Below are positions 41,224 through 49,717 of a DNA stretch of 64,000 bases, piece by piece; the first letter of the stretch is position 1; every line of letters begins with the position of its first letter. The DNA is taken from contig JAZBOL010000010.1 of the NCBI GenBank assembly GCA_036351115.1, positions 1 through 64,000 on the forward strand. Reading direction: 5' to 3'. The translations under genes and the position numbers were made by a program. The stretch comes from Marinihelvus sp036351115. GTDB lineage: Bacteria > Pseudomonadota > Gammaproteobacteria > Xanthomonadales > SZUA-36. The notes below the pieces were generated by a model. The model was not told the origin of the DNA and made no database searches. It saw nothing but the letters and a program-made list of their open reading frames with translations.

Positions 41224-42120
41224 TCAGGACTCGCCGGTCAGATCGCGGTAGAGGGTTCGCGTCATGCGCTCCGTGGTGATGAACTGCCAGTTGCGGCTCT
41301 CGAATTCCGCCAGCGGATTTGCCGCGAGAACCTCGTCGATGCCCATGCCCTGTTCGACCAGGGCGCGCACGGCGGCCTGGCCGGCCTTGAGTACTTCGAG
41401 GTCTTCCTGCACCCCGGCGCGGTCCGTCAGCGGTCCATGGCCCGGGATGATCTTCGTGTTCTCGTCCGCCAGGGCGATGATCGCTTCCTGGCCGGCGATG
41501 TAGCCGTCCACGGTGCCGCCGCTGTCCAGGTCGATGAAGGGAAACAGGCCGTGGAACACCACGTCGCCGGAGTGAATGATGTTCTGTTCCGGCAGGTGAA
41601 TGATCGCGTCTCCGTCCGTGTGCGCGGTGGGGAGATGCTTCACCACGGCCTCGATCCCGTCGAGGTGGAAGGTGACGCCGTCGGCGAAGGTGACGACCGG
41701 AAGTCCGCCGGTGCCGCCGGCCGGCGCCGGGTCGGCGACCAGGCGCTTGCGGATGTTGTCATGGGCGAACACGATCGTGCCGGACTCGGCGAAGTGCGCG
41801 TTGCCGCCGGTGTGATCCCCGTGAACGTGCGTGTTTACCATGAAGTCGATGTCCCGGCCGGCGGTTTCCGTGACGTGGGCCAGCAGTTTCGGCGCCAGGG
41901 GCGCCATGCTGTCGTCGATCATGGCCACCTGCGATGCCCCCACCAGGATGGCCATGTTGCCCCCACCGAAGCCGCCGACGCCCTCGACCATGAAGACACC
42001 GGCAGCGAGCTCCGTTGACCTGAAGCTGATGTCCGATTCCTGGGCGAGCGCAGGGGTCGCCGCGAGGCCGAGGCCGAGGAGGCAGGCCAGGGCGGGGTAG
42101 TAAAGGGTGGCGTTCTTCAT
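41224..42120 (-). CDS. Exported MBL-fold hydrolase
   Basis: The 298-residue protein has a signal peptide (cleavage near PALAQ) and a metallo-beta-lactamase domain with a full zinc set: THVHGDHTGGN, the His in TAHTDGD, the Asp in IIHSGDVVF and the His of PGHGP. It resembles periplasmic MBL proteins related to quinoprotein relay (SoxH-like) hydrolases. Whether it acts on beta-lactams is doubtful. The ATG at 42120 puts the signal peptide at the N-terminus. Confidence 0.85.
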   Translation of the reverse strand: MKNATLYYPALACLLGLGLAATPALAQESDISFRSTELAAGVFMVEGVGGFGGGNMAILVGASQVAMIDDSMAPLAPKLLAHVTETAGRDIDFMVNTHVHGDHTGGNAHFAESGTIVFAHDNIRKRLVADPAPAGGTGGLPVVTFADGVTFHLDGIEAVVKHLPTAHTDGDAIIHLPEQNIIHSGDVVFHGLFPFIDLDSGGTVDGYIAGQEAIIALADENTKIIPGHGPLTDRAGVQEDLEVLKAGQAAVRALVEQGMGIDEVLAANPLAEFESRNWQFITTERMTRTLYRDLTGES

Positions 42121-42157
42121 GGTCTTGATCCTTGCAAGGGTGATTCGGTTGCCGGGT

Positions 42158-43081
42158 TCAGTTCCGGGCATCCACGCGGAACCCGGTGCGTGGAAAATGC
42201 AGCGCGGTGCGACCGAGGTCGTCCGTGCTGCGCTCGATCACCACGCGGTGATGGTCGAGCACGGCGAGTGTACCGCTGACCGGTACCGCACCATAGTCAT
42301 CCGGCGTGACCGTGACCGCATCACCGACGCGGAAATCGTGAAAGGGGTTGGTGTGCACGTCGCCCGCGATTTGGGGCTCGGCTCCGGCTGCGATGGCCAG
42401 CGCCTGCTGGCTGTCCATCTCCGACCGCTCGCCCCGGCCCAGGGATTCCATGGCGACGGACCAGTCCGCGATGCGCGGGAAGGGCGCCAGCAGCTCCCGG
42501 GCGCGGGGGATGTTGCCTCCCGCCATCCAGAGCGGAAAATAGGCCAGGATATCCACCCAGCCCGCCGCGTCACCGAGCAGGAAAGGCCCCTCGCCGGCGG
42601 TCAGTTCATCCTCGAGAAGCTGGCACTGGGCCTGGAACTGCGCGTAAAAATGCGGAATCAGTTCCTCCATGCGGTCGAAATCCATGAAGTTGAAGAACTT
42701 TTTGCGATCGTCGAACACAGGCTCGGGGATGTTCGGGTTCTCACCCATGGACAGGCCGGCACCCGGCTCGAAGAGCGCCGTGTCGCTCCACCGCCCCAGG
42801 GCATAGGCCAGCCCCGTGTGGCCGGCCGGAAAGAGGGTCGGGGTCGGGAACCGCGACTCGAGTTCCCGGGCGATCAGCGCCGTGTCGCAATAGATATCAG
42901 CGCCGATCTGCAGCACCGGTGTTTTGCGGTAACCGCCGGTGAGCGCCGTGAGATCCGGCTTGGGCATGATCATGGGAATCTGCACCGAGGACCAGGACAG
43001 GCCCTTGAGCCCGAAAACCAGGCGGATTTTTTCAGCGAAAGGCGACGGGTCGTGGTGGTGAAGGATCAGCTGCGGGGTCAT
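42158..43081 (-). CDS. Glutathione S-transferase-like protein
   Basis: The 307-residue protein has a thioredoxin-like GST N-terminal domain (HHHDPSPFAEKIRLVFGLKGL, then KTPVLQIGADIYCDTALIARELE) and a helical C-terminal domain. It is about 80 residues longer than a typical GST, with an extra beta-rich tail (VHTNPFHDFRVGDAVTVTPDDYG). The expected catalytic Ser or Cys is replaced in the DPSPF region by Ser-Pro, which is compatible with activity. The role is probably detoxification. Confidence 0.8.
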   Translation of the reverse strand: MTPQLILHHHDPSPFAEKIRLVFGLKGLSWSSVQIPMIMPKPDLTALTGGYRKTPVLQIGADIYCDTALIARELESRFPTPTLFPAGHTGLAYALGRWSDTALFEPGAGLSMGENPNIPEPVFDDRKKFFNFMDFDRMEELIPHFYAQFQAQCQLLEDELTAGEGPFLLGDAAGWVDILAYFPLWMAGGNIPRARELLAPFPRIADWSVAMESLGRGERSEMDSQQALAIAAGAEPQIAGDVHTNPFHDFRVGDAVTVTPDDYGAVPVSGTLAVLDHHRVVIERSTDDLGRTALHFPRTGFRVDARN

Positions 43082-43129
43082 GGCGTTCCGCGGGTCCGGC
43101 GACAGGGGCGCCCATTACAGCCCTCGCCC

Positions 43130-43160
43130 AGAAAAAAATCAAGCCGTCCGGTTTTTTTCT
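43130..43160 (-). terminator. Candidate terminator at the hemH 3' end
   Basis: AGAAAAAAA (43130-43138) pairs with TTTTTTTCT (43152-43160). On the minus strand this gives a stem with a T-run right after the hemH stop codon, and the loop holds CCGGACGG. The A/T arms are unusual in this GC-rich sequence. Confidence 0.6.
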
Positions 43161-44271
43161 ACAGCCAGCCGCCGAGTTCCCGTCGCACCAGGGTTTCGAG
43201 CAGGTCGATGCACGGTTCCGAGTCGTTGAGGCAGGGCAGGTGAGCAAAGTTTCTGCCCCCGGCCTCGATGAATTCACCGGCGACCTCGCCGGCGATCTCC
43301 TCGAGGGTTTCGAGGCAGTCGGAGATGAAGCCCGGGTTGAACACGGCGATGTCCTTAACCCCTTCCTCCGCGAGTTTTTTGACCGTTTCATCGGTAAACG
43401 GCTGCAGCCACTCCTTGGGGCCGAACCGGGACTGGAAGCAGGTGATCAGCTTGTCGTCCGACCAGCCCATGCGCTCGGCGATCAGCCGCGAGGTCTTGTG
43501 GCAGTGGCAGTGGTAAGGGTCGCCTTTCTCGAGGTAATCGGCCGGAACGCCGTGATAGCTCGCCAGGATCTTTTCCGGTTCGAAGTCGAGCCCGGCCAGG
43601 CTGTTTTCCAGGGAACGGGCCAGGGCGTCGATGTAGGCCGGATCGTCGTGGAAGGCAGGCGCGGTGCGAAGCGCCGGCATCCAGCGCATCCTTGTCAGGG
43701 CCTCGAAGGTCTTGTCGCACACGCTGGCGGTGGTGGCCGCGCTGTATTGCGGGTAGAGGGGCACGATCAGAACGCGGTCACAGCCGGCTTCCTTCAACCG
43801 CGCCAGGCGATCGGGAATGGACGGGTTGCCGTAGCGCATGGCCCAGTCAATCTCGAGGTTGGGCAGGTCGCGGAACCGCTCCGCGACGCGCTCGCCCTGG
43901 TTGCGTGAAAAGGTCCGCAGGGGAGACTCGTCCAGCTCTTCGTTCCAGATCGACGCGTACAGCTTGCCCGACTTGGACGGGCGCACGGTCAGGATGATGC
44001 CGTGAAGAATCGGGTACCACAGCAGGCGCGGCAGCTCGATGACCCGGGGATCCGACAGAAACTCCTTGAGATAACGCCGCATGTTCTTGCGGTCGTGTCC
44101 GTCCGGCGTACCGAGGTTGACCAGGAGCACGCCGGTCCGACCGAAGCGAACCTTCGGATGGTTCGACGGCAGGTGCGACGCGTCCGGTTCGCTGCCGGCG
44201 GTCACGGCGGCGGTTTCGACGGATTGCAGATGGCTTCTGGTCACGGGCTTGAGTGCCGGTTCCTGGGTCAT
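43159..44271 (-). CDS. hemH: Ferrochelatase
   Basis: The 370-residue enzyme inserts Fe2+ into protoporphyrin IX, the last step of haem synthesis. GVLLVNLGTPD opens the fold. The catalytic His is in ASYHGVP and the Glu in DCLETLEEI. The 30-residue N-terminal extension before VRFGRTG is longer than usual. GGTCTAAGACC, a perfect 11-bp palindrome, abuts its ATG (44272-44282). Cytochrome P450 and other haem proteins in the window depend on this product. Confidence 0.96.
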   Translation of the reverse strand: MTQEPALKPVTRSHLQSVETAAVTAGSEPDASHLPSNHPKVRFGRTGVLLVNLGTPDGHDRKNMRRYLKEFLSDPRVIELPRLLWYPILHGIILTVRPSKSGKLYASIWNEELDESPLRTFSRNQGERVAERFRDLPNLEIDWAMRYGNPSIPDRLARLKEAGCDRVLIVPLYPQYSAATTASVCDKTFEALTRMRWMPALRTAPAFHDDPAYIDALARSLENSLAGLDFEPEKILASYHGVPADYLEKGDPYHCHCHKTSRLIAERMGWSDDKLITCFQSRFGPKEWLQPFTDETVKKLAEEGVKDIAVFNPGFISDCLETLEEIAGEVAGEFIEAGGRNFAHLPCLNDSEPCIDLLETLVRRELGGWL

Positions 44272-44371
44272 GGTCTAAGACCTATTGTGCGTTAATCGGG
44301 CCCGGACCGCATGTGGCGGTTGTCCCGGGGGTCGGTTCCGGCCGCGTCGGTCGGGCTGCCGGCCGGCGGGG

Positions 44372-45097
44372 TCATGCCAGGTGGCGGCCACCGTCCATGG
44401 CGATGATCCGTCCTGTTACATAGGTGCTGTCGAGCAGATAATCCACCTGGTGCTGCATTTCCGCGAGGCCGCCTTCCCGCCGTAGCAGGCTTTTGGCGAG
44501 CGTTTTCTCGCGGTAGGCCTCGTCGTCCTGTTCGTTGAACAGCACCAGCGCCGGGGCGATGCTGTTGACCTTGACCTTCGGCGCCAGCAAGGCGGCGAAG
44601 GACAGGGTCAGGTTGTCCTGGGCGGCTTTGCTGGCCGCATAGGCGATGTGCTTGCGGCTTCCCCGGCCACTCACGTAATCCCCGATGTGGATGATGTCGG
44701 CCGGTTCGCCCGCTTCCGCCTGGGTTTCCAGGGCGCCCCGCAGCGCCAGGTTCAGTTCGTAAGGTACGCCGGCGTGGACCCGCATCATGCGCTCGAACAC
44801 GGTTCGAGGCGGCGTATCGTCCCGCTCCGGCAACCAGTCCGAGGCGTTGTGGATGATTGCGCGAAGGCGCGGCGCGTCACCCCGCACGGTATCGATCAAC
44901 CGCTCCACGTCGCCAGCCCGTTCGAAATCACAGGTCTCGAGCCGCGCGCCGGCCTGTTCGAGCGCCTCGAGGCTGTCGCGACGGCTGCGGAAGGTTCCGA
45001 TGACGGGAATCCCGCGTGCCAGAAACTGGTGGGCGAGATGGAGACCGACCCGGCGCCCCACCCCGGTGATCAGGATGGGCGCCGCGGACTGCTTCAC
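44372..45097 (-). CDS. folM: Dihydromonapterin reductase FolM
   Basis: This 241-residue SDR has the variant dinucleotide motif ITGVGRRVGLHLA and the active site YAASKAA, both typical of FolM rather than FabG. It reduces dihydromonapterin to tetrahydromonapterin and can serve as an alternative dihydrofolate reductase. The GTG at 45097 is chosen because it overlaps the folE stop (GTGA) and begins right before the first strand. It is the last gene of the folX-folE-folM operon. Confidence 0.9.
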   Translation of the reverse strand: MKQSAAPILITGVGRRVGLHLAHQFLARGIPVIGTFRSRRDSLEALEQAGARLETCDFERAGDVERLIDTVRGDAPRLRAIIHNASDWLPERDDTPPRTVFERMMRVHAGVPYELNLALRGALETQAEAGEPADIIHIGDYVSGRGSRKHIAYAASKAAQDNLTLSFAALLAPKVKVNSIAPALVLFNEQDDEAYREKTLAKSLLRREGGLAEMQHQVDYLLDSTYVTGRIIAMDGGRHLA

Positions 45098-45795
45098 GGG
45101 TTGAGGAACTCGGCCCGCGTGTGGATGTTCTCCCGGAAACATCCCCCCAGGGCCGTGGTGCTGGTCTGGGAGTTGCTGTCCTTGATACCGCGTGACTTCA
45201 CGCAGTAGTGCACCGCGTCGATGCTGACGGCGACGTCCTTCGTGCCCAGCAGCGTTTGAAGGGCGACGAGGATCTGTCTGGTCAGGCGTTCCTGGACCTG
45301 CGGACGCTGACCGAAGAACTGCACCACCCGGTTGATCTTGCTGAGTCCGATGATGCGGTCCGCCGGAATGTAGGCGACCTTGGCCGTGCCGTCGATGGTC
45401 ACGAAATGGTGCTCGCAGGTGCTGGTCAGGTCGATGTCGCGTACCTTGACCATCTCGTCCGCGCCCATCTTGTTTTCGATGAGCGAGAGCTTCGGGAAGT
45501 GCCGGTAGTCGAGACCGGAGAAAATTTCGTGCACGTACATCTTGGCGATGCGGTGCGGCGTTTCGGCCAGGCTGTCGTCCGTCAGGTCGAGCCCCAGGGT
45601 CTCGACCACCTCGCCCATGAGGCCTCGAATGCGGTCGTACTTCTCCTGCGGGCTCAGGCCCGTGTCGCGCATGGGCGTTTCGAGGCCGTGGCGGACCAGG
45701 GCGTCTCGCACCAGCATGGCTTCCGGCGACAGGTCGGTGTCGGCGGTGGCGGCGGTGTTCAGGGGAATGGCTTGCGGGAAGGCTTGGCTGCTCAT
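45094..45795 (-). CDS. folE: GTP cyclohydrolase I
   Basis: The 233-residue enzyme converts GTP to dihydroneopterin triphosphate, the entry to folate and monapterin. Zinc ligands are seen in STCEHHFV and in YCVKSRG; SLIENKMGADEMVKV and QVQERLTRQI are further family blocks. Its start overlaps the folX stop by ATGA. Placement between folX and folM suggests this copy feeds monapterin synthesis, as in pseudomonads. Confidence 0.95.
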   Translation of the reverse strand: MSSQAFPQAIPLNTAATADTDLSPEAMLVRDALVRHGLETPMRDTGLSPQEKYDRIRGLMGEVVETLGLDLTDDSLAETPHRIAKMYVHEIFSGLDYRHFPKLSLIENKMGADEMVKVRDIDLTSTCEHHFVTIDGTAKVAYIPADRIIGLSKINRVVQFFGQRPQVQERLTRQILVALQTLLGTKDVAVSIDAVHYCVKSRGIKDSNSQTSTTALGGCFRENIHTRAEFLNP

Positions 45796-46193
45796 GAGAC
45801 TTTCTCCAGCACGGTCAGGTGGGCCTGTTGATCGGCCCGGTATTCGAGGGTGAGGGACACGGAATCGGCGAAGCGCAGGGCATGCGGCTTGTCGATGGTC
45901 ACGCGGGCGCTGCGTACATCCGGGTGCTCGCAGCAAATGGCCAGCACGTCCTTGACCAGCCGTTCAAGCAGCAGAAACCGGCCAGCCTCCACCAGCGCGA
46001 TCACGCGCTTGGTGATGGTCTTGTAGTTGAGGGCTTCGTCGACCTCGTCCTCCAGCGCGGCCTCGTTCACGGCGTAGCGGATTTCGATGTTGATGACGAT
46101 GTCCTGCTGCTTCTCGCGCTCTTCCGGATTGAAACCGATGAAGGTGCGCAAGCGCAGGTTCTTGATGTTGATGATGGCGTCGGGTCGGGACAT
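45792..46193 (-). CDS. folX: Dihydroneopterin triphosphate 2'-epimerase FolX
   Basis: The 133-residue protein has the FolB/FolX tunnel fold. INIKNLRLRTFIGFNPEEREKQQ and NYKTITKRV match FolX, which epimerises dihydroneopterin triphosphate to the monapterin form. It is the first gene of the operon with folE and folM; all three genes overlap by 4 bp. Tetrahydromonapterin is the cofactor of bacterial phenylalanine hydroxylase, which is not encoded in this window. Confidence 0.93.
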   Translation of the reverse strand: MSRPDAIINIKNLRLRTFIGFNPEEREKQQDIVINIEIRYAVNEAALEDEVDEALNYKTITKRVIALVEAGRFLLLERLVKDVLAICCEHPDVRSARVTIDKPHALRFADSVSLTLEYRADQQAHLTVLEKVS

Positions 46194-46405
46194 GATGGTC
46201 TCTCGGAATGGTCGTTCGGAACGTGTTCCTACCGGGTCGCGGCACCGCAGGCTTTTTACGCTCGCAGGACGGCAGGGTTGCGACAATGCGCTCGTGGCAG
46301 TGAGTCATTCATCAAGCGGGCGTGAATCGCCTGTGAACCCCGAAAGGCCCCTTAGCCCGTCCTGGCAACCCGTGGAACAATCCGAGGCATCCCGCGAATT
46401 CCTTC

Positions 46406-47086
46406 ATGAGTCCTGACCCCGCCCATCTTCTGTCCCAGGCCCCGGCCGCCTGGTCCTGGACCACGGCGCTGCTGGCGCTCCCGCCCCTGCTCGTCGCCCT
46501 CAGGCGCGCGCCCTGGCGGTCGCTGATTGCCCGTGCGGAGCGCCAGCATGCGTTTTACCTGTCCCTGCTGTTGCTGCCGTTGGTGTGGGTCGGCTCCCTG
46601 GAGGTCACCCGTGGCGCCTCGGTGCACCTGCTGGGCATCACACCGCTGGTGCTCATCTTCGGCTGGCAGCTCGCCGTGGTGCTGGGGGCCCTGGCCGCCG
46701 TGGTCCTGGGCGCGTTTGGCGCCTGGGCCTGGGTATCGCTTCCGCCGCAGTTCATCCTGTCGGTGCTCGTGCCCGTTGCCGTCACGCAGGGCATGCTGAT
46801 GGCCGCGGACCGTCTGCCAAGAACGAACCTGTTCGTGTATCTGCTGGGGGTGGGCTTTCTCGGCGGCGCCCTGTCGATGACGGTCTACCTGCTCCTGGAC
46901 GCGAGCTGGAACGACTGGTCAGCGGATCACGCACTGGTCCTGCTGCTGGCGTTTCCCGAAGGTTTTCTCGCCGGCACGATCGTCACGGCCCTCACGGTCT
47001 TCTACCCGCAGATCATGAGGACCTACGACGACGACCGGTACCTTGGGCCGAGCGATCCCGGCGACCCCGGTGATGGTGGCGCCTAG
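46406..47086 (+). CDS. CbiM-like energy-coupling-factor membrane protein
   Basis: A 226-residue inner-membrane protein with six or seven helices. Its pattern (HLLGITPLVLIFGWQLAVVLGALA, PEGFLAGTIVTALTVFYP) fits the CbiM/ECF-permease family that binds Co2+ or Ni2+. The N-terminal Met-His segment that forms the metal site in CbiM is absent, and no CbiQ or ATPase gene is nearby. It is an orphan that may serve another function. It ends 4 bp inside the convergent aldehyde dehydrogenase gene. Confidence 0.6.
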   Translation: MSPDPAHLLSQAPAAWSWTTALLALPPLLVALRRAPWRSLIARAERQHAFYLSLLLLPLVWVGSLEVTRGASVHLLGITPLVLIFGWQLAVVLGALAAVVLGAFGAWAWVSLPPQFILSVLVPVAVTQGMLMAADRLPRTNLFVYLLGVGFLGGALSMTVYLLLDASWNDWSADHALVLLLAFPEGFLAGTIVTALTVFYPQIMRTYDDDRYLGPSDPGDPGDGGA

Positions 47087-48543
47087 CGCAGTTTGCGCAG
47101 CAGGGAAAACTTCGTGCGCGTGTAGGGCGCGTAGCGCAGGGCGATATCGGGCCACAGGCTGCGCTTCATGACCGCCTTGCCGTGGCTGAAGTTGAGAAAG
47201 CCCCGTTCGCCGTTGTAGGCGCCCATGCCGCTCTCACCGACGCCGCCAAAGGGCAGTTCGGGAACGGCGGAGAACATGATCACGTCGTTCAGGCAGACGC
47301 TCCCGGCACTCACGGTCTGCAGAAAGCGCTGCTGTGCGGCCTCGTCCTTCGTGAAGAGGTAGGCGGCCAGCGGCTTGTCGCCGTCACGGATGTGATCGAT
47401 CGCGTCTTCCAGGGAGTCGATGCGCAGGATCGGGAGTATGGGTCCGAAGATCTCTTCCCGCATGACCGGCTGACCGGCGCTTACGCCCGTGAGCACGGTG
47501 GGCTCGATGTAGCGGTCGTCCCGGTCCGTGCGGCCGCCGATCGCCACGGTTGCGCCTTCCAGCAGCCCGGTCAGCCGATCGAAGTGCCGGCGGTTGACGA
47601 TCCGGCCGTAGGAGTCACTCGCCTGCGGGTCCTGGCCGAACATGCCCTCCAGGGCCTCCGCGACAAGGGGCACCAGCCGGCGTTCCGTTGCCTCGTCCGT
47701 GAGCACATAGTCGGGCGCAACGCAGGTCTGGCCGGCATTCATGAACCGTCCCCAGGCGATGCGGCGTGCGGCGATCTCCAGGTCCGTATCCGGCAAAACG
47801 ATGCAGGGGCTTTTGCCGCCGAGTTCGAGCGTGACCGGCGTCAGGTGTTTCGCAGCGGCCGCCATGACGATACGTCCCACGGTGCCGCCACCGGTGTAAA
47901 TAATGTGGTCGAAGCGTTCCCGGAGCAGGGCGGTGGACTCCTCGACCGCGCCTTCCACGACCGCGAAGCACTCCGGGTCCAGGTAGTCGGTCAGGTGCCG
48001 GGCAAGGAGGGCGGAGGTGGCCGGGGCCAGTTCCGAGGGCTTCACGACGGCGCAGTTGCCGGCGGCGATGGCGGCCGCCAGCGGCGCCAGCGCGATCTGG
48101 AGCGGATAGTTCCACGCACTCATGACCAGCATCACGCCGAGGGGTTCTGCCTGGACCCAGCTCTTGCCGGGCAGCGCGAAGACCGGGGTGCTGACCCTGC
48201 GCGGCTTCATCCAGCGCCGCAGGTGCTTGCGGCAGTGATCGATCTCGCCGGTCACATAGGACAATTCCGTCATCCAGCCTTCGAGATGCGGTTTGCCCAG
48301 GTCCTCGCCGAGGGCGTCGAGAAAATCGGTTTCATGGTCCAGCAGCATGCGCTTCAGGGCGGCAAGCTGCTGATCCCGCCACTCGACAGACCGGGTTCGG
48401 TCGCTCCGAAAGGCGGCGCGGAGCCGTTCCACGAGCGGGTGGTAGTCGGGCGAAACCTCCGTCCGGGAATCCCCGGCCCCGGCGTTTTCGCGTTCGATCC
48501 GCGTGTTCTTCGCTGGTTCGCTGTGTGTCGCAGGCTGGTTCAT
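47083..48543 (-). CDS. Coniferyl-aldehyde-dehydrogenase-like ALDH
   Basis: The 486-residue enzyme oxidises aldehydes to acids with NAD(P)+. The active-site Glu is in TLELGGKSP, the Cys in NAGQTCVAPDY, and SAWNYPLQ is the cofactor loop. The sequence fits the class-3/coniferyl aldehyde branch, whose C-terminal hydrophobic segment is short here. It is preceded by rdgC on the same strand at 40 bp. Confidence 0.9.
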   Translation of the reverse strand: MNQPATHSEPAKNTRIERENAGAGDSRTEVSPDYHPLVERLRAAFRSDRTRSVEWRDQQLAALKRMLLDHETDFLDALGEDLGKPHLEGWMTELSYVTGEIDHCRKHLRRWMKPRRVSTPVFALPGKSWVQAEPLGVMLVMSAWNYPLQIALAPLAAAIAAGNCAVVKPSELAPATSALLARHLTDYLDPECFAVVEGAVEESTALLRERFDHIIYTGGGTVGRIVMAAAAKHLTPVTLELGGKSPCIVLPDTDLEIAARRIAWGRFMNAGQTCVAPDYVLTDEATERRLVPLVAEALEGMFGQDPQASDSYGRIVNRRHFDRLTGLLEGATVAIGGRTDRDDRYIEPTVLTGVSAGQPVMREEIFGPILPILRIDSLEDAIDHIRDGDKPLAAYLFTKDEAAQQRFLQTVSAGSVCLNDVIMFSAVPELPFGGVGESGMGAYNGERGFLNFSHGKAVMKRSLWPDIALRYAPYTRTKFSLLRKLR

Positions 48544-48583
48544 GCGCCCATTGTCGCCTGAATCGAGCCTCGCCGCGAGGAAA

Positions 48584-49546
48584 TCAGCCCGAGGTGGATG
48601 CCGGGGCGGTTCCGGTTGCCGGCGCCGGCGCGTCATCGAAGCCGTCGAGCAGGGTTTCCAGCCGTTGAAGCAGCCGCCGCACGATACCGGTCAGCAACAC
48701 GAATTCCGCGTCCTGGCGGGCGAGCGCGTCCTCTTCGTCGCTGACATCGGCCGCGTCGCCCTCGACGAGCCGGACGCGGCTGATCATGCCGTCGTCGTGC
48801 AACACGCCGCTGAACATCTCCTCGAAGCCGAAGCCGAGCTGGGTAAGCTTCATGCCGTCGCGGACATGGCGGCGCAGCGTTTCGTCGTCCAGGTCCACGT
48901 GCCGCCACGTGCCGGTGGAGCGGCCGTCGGACGGATCCGCCATGCGGCATTCCCGGCCGAGAGAGAAGCCGCTGGGCGGGCCGGAGAGGAACATGTCCTG
49001 TGCCAGCGCGCCAGGCGATTTGTTGTAGCGCAGCGGTTCGAAGCGGACCCCGTCCAGGCAGGTGCGCAGGTGCTCGAGAAACCACTCGGCCTTCGAGGGC
49101 GCGGCGGCGTCCACGATCAGCAGCCGTTCCGTGGGCAGCACGCAGCCCCGGGTACGGCTGGACTGAACCAGCGCCTTGGGCAGCAGCTCCGTGCGCGTTT
49201 CCTCCCGCAGGCGCCTCCGTTCCCGGGCAGGGGGTGCCTGGCCCATGCGGCGGCGGTAGTCTTCCTCCCGCTCCGCCAGGGCCTCCTTCACGGCGCCGGC
49301 GGGCAGTACCCGCACCTGGGTGCGCAATTCCAGCAGGGTCGCCCCGGCGAGACTCCGCGCGAGCCTGCCGCCCGCCTGCTCCTCGATGGCGTTTTCGCCC
49401 TGGGCGCCGGGCGGCTCCCAGCCCGCCGAGCGTTCGCTCAACGCGGAGCAGGGGCGGAAGGCTTTCCGGGCCAGGGCGTCGGACAGGGATTCCTCGTCCG
49501 CCGGCCAGGGGCCGATGACGCGGTACAGGCGAAGGTTTCGGAACAT
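48584..49546 (-). CDS. rdgC: Recombination-associated protein RdgC
   Basis: The 320-residue protein matches RdgC from start (MFRNLRLYRV) to end. LLPKALVQSSRTRGCVLP, FSLGRECRMADP and KLTQLGFGFEEMFSGVLHDD are hallmark stretches. RdgC forms a ring dimer on DNA and restrains RecA. The C-terminal tail is extended by a Thr/Ala-rich stretch. The family is confined to beta- and gammaproteobacteria, which supports the placement of this genome. Confidence 0.94.
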   Translation of the reverse strand: MFRNLRLYRVIGPWPADEESLSDALARKAFRPCSALSERSAGWEPPGAQGENAIEEQAGGRLARSLAGATLLELRTQVRVLPAGAVKEALAEREEDYRRRMGQAPPARERRRLREETRTELLPKALVQSSRTRGCVLPTERLLIVDAAAPSKAEWFLEHLRTCLDGVRFEPLRYNKSPGALAQDMFLSGPPSGFSLGRECRMADPSDGRSTGTWRHVDLDDETLRRHVRDGMKLTQLGFGFEEMFSGVLHDDGMISRVRLVEGDAADVSDEEDALARQDAEFVLLTGIVRRLLQRLETLLDGFDDAPAPATGTAPASTSG

Positions 49547-49717
49547 GGGGAAAGCTCTCGGGAAGCTGGCGCGCAATTGTAGGCAACGCGGGACGGCGAG
49601 AACAAGGCGATGATGGCAATCGGTCGCACGGCTGCTCAAAGAATGGCGTTCAGGGTTCACGGGTGCTTCATGGAGCCTTCTCCATTCTCGCGGCTCGCTC
49701 ACTGCCCGGAGGCCCCC

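Noticed and set aside
44272..44282. Palindrome GGTCTAAGACC at the hemH start as an operator
   Set aside because: It is short and abuts the start codon with no further support; noted in the hemH entry but not listed as a site.
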